A stretch of DNA of 64,000 nucleotides, from positions 3,782,001 to 3,846,000 of the forward strand of contig NZ_CP135079.1 in NCBI RefSeq assembly GCF_032121415.1, in the 5' to 3' direction. The DNA is from Streptomyces parvus (lineage in GTDB: Bacteria > Actinomycetota > Actinomycetes > Streptomycetales > Streptomycetaceae). Positions 32,735-42,395 of the stretch are shown here, in pieces. Position 1 is the first letter of the stretch, and every line of letters begins with the position of its first letter. The position numbers were made by a program, and so were the translations under genes. The notes beneath the pieces are model-generated. The model worked only from the letters and a program-made list of their open reading frames with translations, was not told the DNA's origin and did no database searches.

Positions 32735-35623
32735 TTGTCCCCGACCAGCGAGACCGCACAGGGCGGCCGCCGACTCGTCATCGTCGAGTCGCCTGCCAAG
32801 GCGAAGACGATCAAGGGCTATCTCGGCCCCGGATACGTCGTCGAGGCGAGCGTCGGGCACATCCGCGACCTCCCGAACGGCGCGGCCGAGGTCCCGGACG
32901 AGTACACCGGCGAGGTGCGCCGCCTCGGCGTGGACGTCGAGCACGACTTCCAGCCCATCTACGTCGTCAACGCGGACAAGAAGGCCCAGGTCAGAAAGCT
33001 CAAGCAGCTGCTGGCCGAGTCCGACGAACTCTTCCTCGCCACCGATGAGGACCGCGAGGGCGAAGCCATCGCGTGGCACCTCCAGGAAGTCCTGCGGCCC
33101 AAGGTCCCGGTCCACCGGATGGTCTTCCACGAGATCACCAAGGACGCGATCCGGGCCGCCGTCGCCAACCCGCGCGAGCTCAACCAGCGCATGGTCGACG
33201 CCCAGGAGACCCGCCGTATCCTCGACCGCCTCTACGGCTACGAGGTCTCGCCGGTCCTGTGGAAGAAGGTCATGCCGAAGCTCTCGGCGGGCCGCGTCCA
33301 GTCCGTCGCCACCCGCCTCGTCGTCGAGCGGGAGCGCGAGCGCATCGCCTTCCGCTCCGCCGAGTACTGGGACCTGACCGGAAAGTTCGCCACCGGACGC
33401 ACCGGTGACGCCTCCGACCCCTCGAACCTCACCGCCCGCCTCAGCGCGGTCGACGGCCGCCGGATCGCCCAGGGCCGCGACTTCGGCCCCGACGGGCAGC
33501 TCAAGGCCGGCTCCGCCCAGACCCTGCACCTGGACGAGACGAACGCCCGGGCGCTCGCCGCCGCGCTCGCCGACTCCTCCTTCACGGTCCGGTCCGTCGA
33601 GTCGAAGCCGTACCGCCGCTCCCCGTACGCCCCCTTCCGGACCACGACCCTCCAGCAGGAGGCGAGCCGCAAGCTGGGCTTCGGTGCGAAGGCGACCATG
33701 CAGGTGGCGCAGAAGCTGTACGAGAACGGCTTCATCACCTATATGCGTACCGACTCCACGACCCTCTCGGACACGGCGGTCGCCGCGGCCCGGGCCCAGG
33801 TCACGCAGTTGTACGGGGCGAACTACCTCCCCGAGAAGCCGCGCACGTACGCGGGCAAGGTCAAGAACGCGCAGGAGGCGCACGAGGCGATCCGCCCCTC
33901 CGGCGACCGCTTCCGCACCCCCGCCGAGACCGGGCTCACCGGCGACCAGTTCCGGCTCTACGAGCTGATCTGGAAGCGGACCGTCGCCTCCCAGATGAAG
34001 GACGCGACCGGTAACTCGGTCACCGTCAAGATCGGCGGCCGGGCGAGCGACGGCCGGGACGCCGAGTTCTCCGCGTCCGGCAAGACGATCACCTTCCACG
34101 GCTTCATGAAGGCGTACGTCGAGGGCGCCGACGACCCGAACGCCGAGCTGGACGACCGCGAGCGGCGGCTGCCGCAGGTCGCCGAGGGCGACGCGCTGAC
34201 CGCCGACGAGATCACGGTCGACGGGCACGCCACCAAGCCCCCGGCCCGCTACACCGAGGCCTCGCTGGTCAAGGAGCTGGAAGAGCGCGAGATCGGCCGC
34301 CCCTCCACGTACGCCTCGATCATCGGGACCATCCTGGATCGCGGTTACGTCTTCAAGAAGGGCACCGCGCTCGTTCCGTCCTTCCTGTCCTTCGCCGTGG
34401 TCAACCTGCTGGAGAAGCACTTCGGCCGGCTCGTCGACTACGACTTCACCGCCCGGATGGAGGACGACCTCGACCGCATCGCGCGGGGCGAGGCCAAGTC
34501 CGTACCGTGGCTGAAGCGCTTCTACTTCGGCGCGCAGCCCGGTGACGACGCCTCCGGCGCGGGTGCGGCCTCCGACGCGGGCAACGGCGACGGCGACCAC
34601 CTCGGCGGTCTGAAGGAACTGGTCACCGACCTCGGCGCGATCGACGCCCGGGAGATCTCCTCCTTCCCCGTCGGCAACGACATCAAGCTCCGCGTCGGCC
34701 GCTACGGCCCGTACATCGAGCGGGGCGAGAAGGACGCCGAGGGCCACCAGCGCGCCGACGTGCCCGATGACCTGGCCCCCGACGAGCTGACCGTCGAGCT
34801 GGCCGAGGAGCTGCTGGCCAAGCCCAGCGGCGACTTCGAGCTGGGCGCCGACCCGGTGACCGGCAACCAGATCATCGCCAAGGACGGGCGCTACGGCCCG
34901 TACGTCACCGAGGTGCTGCCCGAGGGGACGCCGAAGACCGGCAAGAACGCCGTGAAGCCGCGGACCGCCTCCCTCTTCAAGACCATGTCCCTGGACACGG
35001 TCACCCTCGCCGACGCCCTCAAGCTGATGTCGCTGCCGCGCGTCGTCGGCGAGGACGCCGAGGGCGTCGAGATCACCGCGCAGAACGGCCGGTACGGCCC
35101 GTATCTGAAGAAGGGCACCGACTCCCGGTCGCTGACCTCCGAGGACCAGCTCTTCGACATCACCCTCGAAGAGGCCCTCGCGATCTACGCCCAGCCCAAG
35201 CAGCGCGGGCGGGCCGCGGCCAAGCCCCCGCTGAAGGAGCTGGGCACCGACCCGGTCAGCGAGCGGCCCGTGGTGGTCAAGGACGGCCGCTTCGGCGCGT
35301 ACGTCACCGACGGCGAGACCAACGCGACGCTGCGGACCGGGGACAGCGTCGAGGAGATCACGCCCGAGCGCGGCTACGAACTGCTCGCCGAGAAGCGCGC
35401 CAAGGGCCCGGCCAAGAAGAAGACGGCCAAGAAGGCCCCCGCGAAGAAGGCCCCCGCGAAGAAGGCGACGGCCAAGAAGACGGCCGCGAAGAAGACGACG
35501 GCCACCAAGGCCACGGCCGCCAAGAAGACCGCGGCGAAGAAGACGACGACGGCCAAGAAGGCGGCGGCCACGAAGACCGCCGCCAAGAAGACGGCTTCGT
35601 CCTCCGCCCAGTCGGACGACTGA
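32735..35623 (+). CDS. topA: DNA topoisomerase I with lysine-rich C-terminal tail
   Basis: Type IA topoisomerase that relaxes negative supercoils. A TOPRIM domain (LVIVESPAKAKTIKGYLG, ATDEDREGEA) is followed by the catalytic region with active-site Tyr336 in GFITYMRTDST. C-terminal repeat domains carry GRYGPY motifs. The last ~75 residues are almost entirely Lys/Ala/Thr (KKTAKKAP-type repeats), the tail known in Streptomyces TopA to raise processivity. The best start is TTG 32735 with GGAGAG upstream, giving 962 residues; no ATG or GTG lies closer. The gene is essential for supercoiling balance and sporulation segregation. Confidence 0.95.
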   Translation: MSPTSETAQGGRRLVIVESPAKAKTIKGYLGPGYVVEASVGHIRDLPNGAAEVPDEYTGEVRRLGVDVEHDFQPIYVVNADKKAQVRKLKQLLAESDELFLATDEDREGEAIAWHLQEVLRPKVPVHRMVFHEITKDAIRAAVANPRELNQRMVDAQETRRILDRLYGYEVSPVLWKKVMPKLSAGRVQSVATRLVVERERERIAFRSAEYWDLTGKFATGRTGDASDPSNLTARLSAVDGRRIAQGRDFGPDGQLKAGSAQTLHLDETNARALAAALADSSFTVRSVESKPYRRSPYAPFRTTTLQQEASRKLGFGAKATMQVAQKLYENGFITYMRTDSTTLSDTAVAAARAQVTQLYGANYLPEKPRTYAGKVKNAQEAHEAIRPSGDRFRTPAETGLTGDQFRLYELIWKRTVASQMKDATGNSVTVKIGGRASDGRDAEFSASGKTITFHGFMKAYVEGADDPNAELDDRERRLPQVAEGDALTADEITVDGHATKPPARYTEASLVKELEEREIGRPSTYASIIGTILDRGYVFKKGTALVPSFLSFAVVNLLEKHFGRLVDYDFTARMEDDLDRIARGEAKSVPWLKRFYFGAQPGDDASGAGAASDAGNGDGDHLGGLKELVTDLGAIDAREISSFPVGNDIKLRVGRYGPYIERGEKDAEGHQRADVPDDLAPDELTVELAEELLAKPSGDFELGADPVTGNQIIAKDGRYGPYVTEVLPEGTPKTGKNAVKPRTASLFKTMSLDTVTLADALKLMSLPRVVGEDAEGVEITAQNGRYGPYLKKGTDSRSLTSEDQLFDITLEEALAIYAQPKQRGRAAAKPPLKELGTDPVSERPVVVKDGRFGAYVTDGETNATLRTGDSVEEITPERGYELLAEKRAKGPAKKKTAKKAPAKKAPAKKATAKKTAAKKTTATKATAAKKTAAKKTTTAKKAAATKTAAKKTASSSAQSDD

Positions 35624-35806
35624 CGCCTCTTCGTACGGGCCGGTCCGTCGTACGTCTTCCCACCGCCGCCCGGCGCTTCGATCTCCGTGATCCCGGCGCC
35701 GGGCGGCGGTGCGTCATGGGCCGGTATCGGCCTGGCCGGAAGTTGTCCACGTCCATATGTTCGGACGGGCCGACAGTCACCGCACCGCTGCCGATAGGCT
35801 GGGCGG

Positions 35807-38800
35807 ATGACGCGAGCCGAGCAGCCAACGGTCGTGAGCCCCACCTCCGACACACTTGCCGCAGACTCACGCGAGCGCGCCGTACGGGCCCTGTTGCGTA
35901 TTCCTCCGCTGAAGCGGTTGTGGAGCGCCCAGCTCGTCGGCGGTATCGGCGATGCACTCGCCCTTCTCGTGCTGGTGCTGCTGTCGCTGCAAGCGGCGGT
36001 CCTTGAGGGCTCATTCGGCACCGGATACCGCGGGGCGGCCTTCGCCGTCGCCGCCGTCTTCGGTGCCCGGATCCTTTCCACCCTGTTCTTCGGAGCCGTA
36101 CTCCTGGGACCGCTGACGTCCCTCACGGGGCCCGGCGGAAGGCTGGACCGGCGATGGCTGATGATCGGGGTGGACGGGCTGCGCCTGGCGCTGCTGGTCG
36201 TCGCCCCGCTGTGGATCGACTGGACGCCCGACAAGGCGCTCATGATGATCCTCATCACCGTCTTCGTGACCGGTGCCGGTGAGCGCCTGTGGGCCGTGGC
36301 CAAGGACAGCGCCGCCCCGGCACTGCTGCCCGGCCCGCCCCTCGAAGGCGCGGCCGTACGCCCCCTGCCCGACCACCTCGACGCCCTGCGCCGTCTGTCG
36401 CTGCGGACGAACTTCCTCGCCGTGCCCGCCGCCGCGGTGGTCCTGCTGGCCGCCACACTGGTCGGCAACCTCCTCGGCTCGGGCCTGGAGTGGTTCTCCT
36501 TCCACCAGGCGGCCCTGGGGTCCTACGTCGCGGCGGGGCTCTTCTCCGCCTCCATCTCCACCCTGTACTTCCTGGAGTTCCCCACCGACCGGACGCCCCG
36601 GCCGCGCTCCCCGCTGGAGGGCCTGCGCCGCCCCGCCACCGGCACCGGCCCCGACAAGGGCCGCACCGGTGCCGTCCCGCTGCTGGTCGCGGTCTGCGCT
36701 GCCGTCGCCGGCGCCGTCGCCGCCGCGGCGGCCGTATCCGTCCTGCACGCCTACGACCTCGGCGGCGGGCCGGCCACCTTCGCGCTGCTGATCCTCGGAC
36801 TGACCGGCGGCACCGCCCTCGGTATCCGCACCGCACGCCACGTACTGCCGACCCTGTCGCGCCGCCGTCTGCTGGCGCTGGCCACCGCCGTGACCGGCCT
36901 CGCGCTCCTCGCGCTCGGCCTGGTGCCGGACACCGCGACCGGGATCGCCATCTCCCTGCTCGCCGGTTACGCCGCCGGGGTCGCCGCGAACACCGGGCAC
37001 ACCCTGATCGACCAGGAGACCGAGGCGTTCCGGCAGGCCCGGACCACCGACCACCTCCAGGCCGTCGTCCGGGTGCTCGTCGCGCTCGGCGCGGTCGCCG
37101 GCCCGTTGCTGGCCGCCGCGATCGGGCGGCACCGCCTGGTCGCCGGCGACTTCGTCTTCGCCCACGCCGGGGCCGCCTTCACCCTGATGCTGCTCGGCGC
37201 CCTGTTGCTGCCCGTCGCCGCCTTCGTCCTCGCCAAGACGGACGACCGGGCGGGCGTGCCGCTGCGCCGGGACCTGCGCGAGGCGCTGCGCGGCGGCGAA
37301 CCGGCCGTCGCGCCCGCGGCCACCGGCTTCTTCCTCGTCCTGGAGGGCGGCGACGGAGCGGGCAAGTCCACCCAGGTCGAGGCGCTCGCCGACTGGATCC
37401 GGTCCAAGGGCCACGAGGTCGTCGTCACCCGCGAGCCCGGGGCCACCCCCATCGGCAAGCGGCTGCGCTCGATCCTCCTCGACGTGTCCTCCGCCGGTCT
37501 CTCCAACCGCGCCGAGGCCCTGCTGTACGCCGCCGACCGCGCCGAGCACGTCGACTCCGTCGTCCGCCCGGCGCTGGAGCGCGGCGCGATCGTCATCTCC
37601 GACCGCTACATCGACTCGTCCGTGGCCTACCAGGGCGCGGGCCGGGACCTGGCTCCGACCGAGATCGCCCGGATCTCGCGGTGGGCGACGAGCGGCCTCG
37701 TACCGCATCTGACGGTGCTGCTGGACGTCGACCCGGCGACCGCGCGGGAGCGGTTCACGGAGGCGCCGGACCGGCTGGAGTCGGAGCCGGCGGAGTTCCA
37801 CGAGCGGGTACGGTCCGGGTTTCTGACCCTGGCCGCGGCCGACCCGACCCGCTATCTGGTGGTGGACGCCGGCCAGGAGCCGGAGTCGATCACCACGGCC
37901 GTACGCCACCGGCTCGACCGGCTCCTTCCGCTCTCCGCGGCCGAGATCGAGGCCATCGAGGAGGCACGGCGCAAGGCCATCGAGGAGGCGCGGCGCAAGG
38001 CGGAGGAAGAGGCCGCCCGCAAGGCCGAGGAGGAGCGCCTGGAGAAGGAGCGCCAGGAGCAGCTCGCCCGGCTGCGCGCCGAGGAGGAGGAGCGCAAGCA
38101 GCGCGAACTGGAGGAGGCCCGCCGCCGCGAGGCCGAGCGCCAGGCGGAGGAGGCCCGGCAGCGCGCCGAGGAGGCCCGCCGCCGCGCCGAGGAGGACCGG
38201 CTCCGGCTGGAGGCCGAGGAGCGGGTCCGCGCGGCCGAGCAGGAGCGGCTGCGCCTGAGGGCCGAGGAGGAGGCCCGGCAGCGCCAGGAGGCCGAGGCGC
38301 AGCGGCTGGAGAAGCAGCGCAAGGCCGAAGAGGCCCTGCTGCGCGCGGAGGAGGCCCGCCGCCGGGCGGAGGCCGAGGCGGCCGTCCGTACGGAGGCGGC
38401 GCGGGCCGAGGCCGAGCGCGCGGAGGCGGAGCGGGCGTCCCGTTCCCGTACGGAGTCGTCCTCGCGCTCCGAGGGCGCGCCGGGGCCGACGGTGCCGGAG
38501 AACGAGATCACGGTCCCCACGCCGATCGTCAACCCGAACGAGATCACGCAGCCGGTTCCGACGGCGCGACCGGAGGACGACGGTCCTTCGGGTTCGGGTT
38601 CCTCCGGCTCGGGCTCGGGTTCCGGTGCGGCCGCCGGGGACGAGGAGACGGCGATGCTGCCGCGCTTCACGGACCAGCGGCCGACGGGGTCGGCACGACC
38701 CTCGGGTCCTCGGCAGGCCCGGGACGCCGACGAGACGGCCGTGCTGCCGCCGGTACGGGACGACCAGCCGTCCGACCGGGTGCCCCAGGGCTTCTTCCGG

Positions 38801-39037
38801 GACGAGAGCCCGGCGCCCTCGCCCGCGGAGAGCGAGAACGAGCGCACCCGGGAACTGCCGCAGGTCGAGGACCCGAACGCCCCGGCCCCGGACCGGCAGC
38901 AGCGGACCCGCAAGCGCCCCCGCTCGGACTGGGCGGAGGAGACCCCGCTGGACGATCTGCCGACCCTGGCGGACGAGCTGCTCGGCGGCCAGGACGACGA
39001 GGGCCGCGGCGGCAGGGGACGCCGCCCGCGCGGCTGA
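35807..39037 (+). CDS. tmk: Thymidylate kinase fused to a transporter-like membrane domain
   Basis: This 1076-residue three-part protein begins with residues 1-500, a polytopic MFS-like membrane domain (about 12 hydrophobic segments). From about 505 a complete dTMP kinase follows, with P-loop GGDGAGKST (514-522), TREPGATP, DRYIDSSVAYQG and a LID-like region. From about 715 to 880 there is a highly charged Glu/Arg/Ala coiled coil, and then an acidic disordered tail. The kinase makes dTDP for DNA synthesis. The membrane part may only anchor it, since transporter residues are not evident. The layout is known in Streptomyces annotations (SCO3542, from memory). It lies directly upstream of holB. 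Confidence 0.93.
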   Translation: MTRAEQPTVVSPTSDTLAADSRERAVRALLRIPPLKRLWSAQLVGGIGDALALLVLVLLSLQAAVLEGSFGTGYRGAAFAVAAVFGARILSTLFFGAVLLGPLTSLTGPGGRLDRRWLMIGVDGLRLALLVVAPLWIDWTPDKALMMILITVFVTGAGERLWAVAKDSAAPALLPGPPLEGAAVRPLPDHLDALRRLSLRTNFLAVPAAAVVLLAATLVGNLLGSGLEWFSFHQAALGSYVAAGLFSASISTLYFLEFPTDRTPRPRSPLEGLRRPATGTGPDKGRTGAVPLLVAVCAAVAGAVAAAAAVSVLHAYDLGGGPATFALLILGLTGGTALGIRTARHVLPTLSRRRLLALATAVTGLALLALGLVPDTATGIAISLLAGYAAGVAANTGHTLIDQETEAFRQARTTDHLQAVVRVLVALGAVAGPLLAAAIGRHRLVAGDFVFAHAGAAFTLMLLGALLLPVAAFVLAKTDDRAGVPLRRDLREALRGGEPAVAPAATGFFLVLEGGDGAGKSTQVEALADWIRSKGHEVVVTREPGATPIGKRLRSILLDVSSAGLSNRAEALLYAADRAEHVDSVVRPALERGAIVISDRYIDSSVAYQGAGRDLAPTEIARISRWATSGLVPHLTVLLDVDPATARERFTEAPDRLESEPAEFHERVRSGFLTLAAADPTRYLVVDAGQEPESITTAVRHRLDRLLPLSAAEIEAIEEARRKAIEEARRKAEEEAARKAEEERLEKERQEQLARLRAEEEERKQRELEEARRREAERQAEEARQRAEEARRRAEEDRLRLEAEERVRAAEQERLRLRAEEEARQRQEAEAQRLEKQRKAEEALLRAEEARRRAEAEAAVRTEAARAEAERAEAERASRSRTESSSRSEGAPGPTVPENEITVPTPIVNPNEITQPVPTARPEDDGPSGSGSSGSGSGSGAAAGDEETAMLPRFTDQRPTGSARPSGPRQARDADETAVLPPVRDDQPSDRVPQGFFRDESPAPSPAESENERTRELPQVEDPNAPAPDRQQRTRKRPRSDWAEETPLDDLPTLADELLGGQDDEGRGGRGRRPRG

Positions 39038-39194
39038 ACCCAGGCGCCCGGCGCGGCGCCGGAGTGACGTACCGGCCCGTCCGTCCCTCCGGGGGCGGGC
39101 GGGCCGGACTGTCAGAGGCGTCCCCCACAATGGAGAGCGACGACGCACCGCGGTTCGCGGGCAGTGCACGACACCACCGGAAGGGCGGTGACCC

Positions 39195-40400
39195 ATGACC
39201 GTCTGGGACGACCTGGTCGGACAGGACCGAGTGCAGGAACAGCTCGCCGCTGCCGCCAGGGACGCCGATGCGCTGGTCACCGCCGTGTCCGACGGCAAGC
39301 CGCTGGACCAGGGCTCGAAGATGACGCACGCCTGGCTGTTCACCGGACCGCCCGGTTCAGGCCGGTCCACGGCGGCGCGGGCGTTCGCCGCCGCGCTCCA
39401 GTGCACGAGCCCGGACCGGGCGCTGGGCGGAGCCCCCGGTTGCGGCTTCTGCGACGGCTGCCACACGAGCCTGATCGGTACGCACGCCGACGTCCAGGTC
39501 ATCCGCACCGACCTGCTCTCCATCGGTGTGAAGGAGACCCGGGACCTGGTCAGGCGCGCCCAGCTCTCCCCGGCGGTCGGGCGGTGGCAGGTCATCGTCA
39601 TGGAGGACGCCGACCGTCTCACCGAGGGCGCGGGAAACGTCCTGCTGAAGGCCGTCGAGGAGCCCGCGCCGCGCACGGTGTGGATGCTGTGCGCCCCCTC
39701 GCTCGAAGACGTCCTGCCGACGATCCGTTCCCGCTGCCGGCACCTCACCCTGAGCACCCCGCCGGTGGAGGCCGTGGCCGACGTCCTGATCCGCCGCGAC
39801 GGCATCGACCCCGAGCGGGCGCACAACGCGGCGCGCGCCACTCAGGGGCACATCGGGCGGGCCCGCCGTCTCGCCACGGACGAGCGGGCGCGGGCGCGGC
39901 GGGCGGCGGTGCTGAAGGTCCCGCTGCGGGTCGCCGACGTGGGCGGTTGTCTCAAGGCGGCCCAGGAGCTGATCGACACGGCGACCGACGACGCCAAGCA
40001 GCTGGCGGAGGAGGTCGACGCGAAGGAGACCGAGGACCTCAAGGCGGCCCTCGGCGGGGTGGCCGGCGGCCGGATGCCGCGCGGTACGGCGGGGGCGATG
40101 AAGGAGCTGGAGGACAAGCAGAAGCGCCGCAAGACGCGTACACAGCGCGACAGCCTGGACCTGGCGCTGACCGAGCTGACCGGGTTCTACCGCGATGTGC
40201 TGGCGCTCCAGCTGGGTTCGAAGCTGGCCATCGCCAATGTCGACGTGCAGGACTCCCTCGACCGGATCGCGGAGTCCTCGACGCCCGCGCAGACCCTGCG
40301 CAGGATCGAGTCGGTGATCGCCTGCCGGGAGGCGATGGACCGGAACGTGGCGCCGCTGCTCGCGGTGGAGGCGATGACGATGGCGCTGCGGGCGGGCTGA
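39195..40400 (+). CDS. holB: DNA polymerase III subunit delta'
   Basis: This 401-residue AAA+ clamp-loader subunit has a P-loop GPPGSGRST, where the catalytic Lys is Arg, as expected for the non-hydrolysing delta' subunit. A four-Cys zinc module (C-x13-C-x2-C-x2-C, in CGFCDGC) follows, then the SRC motif in IRSRCRHL and the sensor VIVMEDADRL. The C-terminal collar domain is extended. It acts in loading the beta clamp. Its position directly after tmk is conserved across many bacteria. The start is ATG 39195. Confidence 0.95.
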   Translation: MTVWDDLVGQDRVQEQLAAAARDADALVTAVSDGKPLDQGSKMTHAWLFTGPPGSGRSTAARAFAAALQCTSPDRALGGAPGCGFCDGCHTSLIGTHADVQVIRTDLLSIGVKETRDLVRRAQLSPAVGRWQVIVMEDADRLTEGAGNVLLKAVEEPAPRTVWMLCAPSLEDVLPTIRSRCRHLTLSTPPVEAVADVLIRRDGIDPERAHNAARATQGHIGRARRLATDERARARRAAVLKVPLRVADVGGCLKAAQELIDTATDDAKQLAEEVDAKETEDLKAALGGVAGGRMPRGTAGAMKELEDKQKRRKTRTQRDSLDLALTELTGFYRDVLALQLGSKLAIANVDVQDSLDRIAESSTPAQTLRRIESVIACREAMDRNVAPLLAVEAMTMALRAG

Positions 40401-40492
40401 GGTTCCTGGAGCCTTGTGCGGTCGCGGGGCCCCTGTTCACCCGAATGAGCAGGGAATCGTACGACTCGTCACCCGGCGGATACGCTCCCTGA

Positions 40493-42022
40493 ATGGATAC
40501 CAGGCGCCTGCTCCGCACCTTCGCCATCGGGATCGGCACTGCCGGCCTGCTCATCTCCGGCTGCAGCAGCAGCGGCTCGTCGCCGAACGCCTCGGCCACC
40601 GGCACCGCGGCCCCCGAGGGGCTGTCGTCGTACTACACGCAGAAGCTGAGCTGGCGCGACTGCGGCGTGGAGGGGTTCGAGTGCACGACGATGAAGGCGC
40701 CGAAGGACTACGACAAGCCGGACGACGGGGACATCGAGCTCGCCGTCTCCCGTAAGAAGGCCACCGGCCCCGGCAAGCGGATCGGTTCCCTCCTGGTGAA
40801 CCCGGGCGGTCCCGGCGGCTCCGCGATCGGCTATCTCCAGGGGTACGCGGCACTCGGCTATCCCGCCCCGGTGCGGGCCCGCTACGACATGGTGGCCATC
40901 GATCCGCGCGGCGTCGCCCGCAGCGAGCCCGTCGAGTGCCTCACGGGCAAGGAGATGGACACCTTCACCCAGGTCGACCAGACACCGGACGACGACGCGG
41001 AGGTCCGGCAGCTCACCGCCGCCTTCGAGAAGTTCGCGGCGGGCTGTGAGAAGCGGTCCGGCGAGATCCTCCCGTACGTCTCCACCGTCGAGACGGCCCG
41101 TGACATGGATGTGCTGCGCGCCCTGCTCGGCGACGAGAAGCTGCACTACGTCGGAGCGTCGTACGGCACCTTCCTGGGCGCCACGTACGCGGACCTCTTC
41201 CCGCGGCGGGCCGGCCGGCTGGTCCTGGACGGCGCGATGGACCCGTCCCTGAAGGCCATCGACATGAACCGGGACCAGACGGCGGGCTTCGAGGGGGCTT
41301 TCCAGTCCTTCGCCGCCGACTGCGTGAAGCAGCCGGACTGCCCGCTCGGCACCACGAACACCGCGGATGCGGCAACCGCCCTCAAGCAGCTTTTCACGGA
41401 CCTGGACGCGAACCCCGTCCCGACCGGCGACGACCGTGAGCTGACCGAGTCGCTGGCGACCACCGGGGTGATCGCCGCGATGTACGACGAGGCGGCCTGG
41501 CCGCAGCTCCGCGAGGCGCTGGAGGGCGCACAGCGCAGCGACGGTTCCGGCCTCCTCTCGCTGGCCGACAGCTACTACGAGCGCGAGCCGAACGGGAAGT
41601 ACGCGAACCTGATGTTCGCCAACGCCGCCGTGAACTGCCTCGACCTGCCGCCCGCCTTCGAAGGCCCCGACGCGGTCGAGAAGGCGGTCCCGGACTTCGA
41701 GAAGGCCTCCCCGGTCTTCGGGCGCGGCTTCGCCTGGGCCTCCCTGAACTGCGCGTACTGGCCGACGAAGGCCACCGGCACCCCGCACCGCACCGAGGCG
41801 AAGGGAGCCGCCCCGATCGTCGTCGTCGGCACCACCCGCGACCCGGCCACCCCGTACAAGTGGTCCGAGGCCCTGGCGGACCAGCTCTCCTCCGGCACCC
41901 TGCTCACCTACGAGGGCGACGGCCACACCGCGTACGGCCGGGGCAGCGACTGCATCGACACGGCGATCAACACGTACCTCCTGGAGGGCACCCCGCCCAC
42001 CGACGCCAAGAAGTGCACCTGA
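40493..42022 (+). CDS. Secreted alpha/beta hydrolase lipoprotein, SlpD/E tripeptidyl aminopeptidase type
   Basis: This 509-residue protein has a signal peptide ending in lipobox LISGC. The oxyanion region VNPGGPGGS, the nucleophile elbow VGASYGTFLG (Ser nucleophile) and a C-terminal EGDGHTAYGR with the catalytic His match the mycelium-associated serine proteinases SlpD/SlpE and the tripeptidyl aminopeptidases of S. lividans. The family cuts N-terminal tripeptides; the exact specificity here is unknown. It is the last protein gene before tRNA-Thr and in S. coelicolor is SCO3540 (from memory). Confidence 0.9.
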   Translation: MDTRRLLRTFAIGIGTAGLLISGCSSSGSSPNASATGTAAPEGLSSYYTQKLSWRDCGVEGFECTTMKAPKDYDKPDDGDIELAVSRKKATGPGKRIGSLLVNPGGPGGSAIGYLQGYAALGYPAPVRARYDMVAIDPRGVARSEPVECLTGKEMDTFTQVDQTPDDDAEVRQLTAAFEKFAAGCEKRSGEILPYVSTVETARDMDVLRALLGDEKLHYVGASYGTFLGATYADLFPRRAGRLVLDGAMDPSLKAIDMNRDQTAGFEGAFQSFAADCVKQPDCPLGTTNTADAATALKQLFTDLDANPVPTGDDRELTESLATTGVIAAMYDEAAWPQLREALEGAQRSDGSGLLSLADSYYEREPNGKYANLMFANAAVNCLDLPPAFEGPDAVEKAVPDFEKASPVFGRGFAWASLNCAYWPTKATGTPHRTEAKGAAPIVVVGTTRDPATPYKWSEALADQLSSGTLLTYEGDGHTAYGRGSDCIDTAINTYLLEGTPPTDAKKCT

Positions 42023-42120
42023 CCAGCACAAACGCCTCCGGGGATGCCGTGTGCGGAGCACCCCCGGAAACTGTGTAGACTTGGCTCCGCTGCTGATCGC
42101 ACCATAGTGCGACAGGGCGC

Positions 42121-42194
42121 GCCGCCTTAGCTCAGTTGGCCAGAGCAACGCACTCGTAATGCGTAGGTCTCGGGTTCGAATCCCGAAGGCGGCT
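42121..42194 (+). tRNA. tRNA-Thr(CGT)
   Basis: This 74-nt cloverleaf has acceptor stem GCCGCCT (42121-42127) with AGGCGGC (42187-42193), D arm TAGCTCAGTTGGCCAGAG, anticodon loop CTCGTAA with anticodon CGT at 42155-42157, and T arm with GGTTCGAATCC. It reads threonine codon ACG. CCA is not encoded. A strong terminator follows at 42201. Confidence 0.97.
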
Positions 42195-42200
42195 CAGAAG

Positions 42201-42233
42201 AACCCCAGGTCACGTAACCCGTGACCTGGGGTT
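42201..42233 (+). terminator. tRNA-Thr terminator
   Basis: AACCCCAGGTCACG (42201-42214) pairs perfectly with 42220-42233 around a 5-nt loop and runs into TTTTC. It is the intrinsic terminator of the tRNA transcript. Confidence 0.88.
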
Positions 42234-42395
42234 TTCTGTTGTGGGGGCCGTGACGTAACGGTAGATGGTTCTGATACACCGGAGCCCGTCGGCCGAGTGG
42301 TCTCTTGCTCCGCCTCGCTCGCGACCCAGCTGTGCGCACCCGAGCCGCCGTGCGCCGCGGACGCGCCCTTGCCGGTCCGGCGCGACAGTCTGCTT

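Noticed and set aside
36011..39841. A 1276-codon open frame on the minus strand opposite tmk and holB
   Set aside because: It is antisense to two well-supported genes, has Arg/Gly-rich low-complexity translation and no domains; long antisense frames are expected in high-GC DNA.
42284..42340. tRNA-like D-arm sequence GGCCGAGTGGTC after tRNA-Thr
   Set aside because: No matching acceptor, anticodon or T arm follows, so it is not a tRNA gene.
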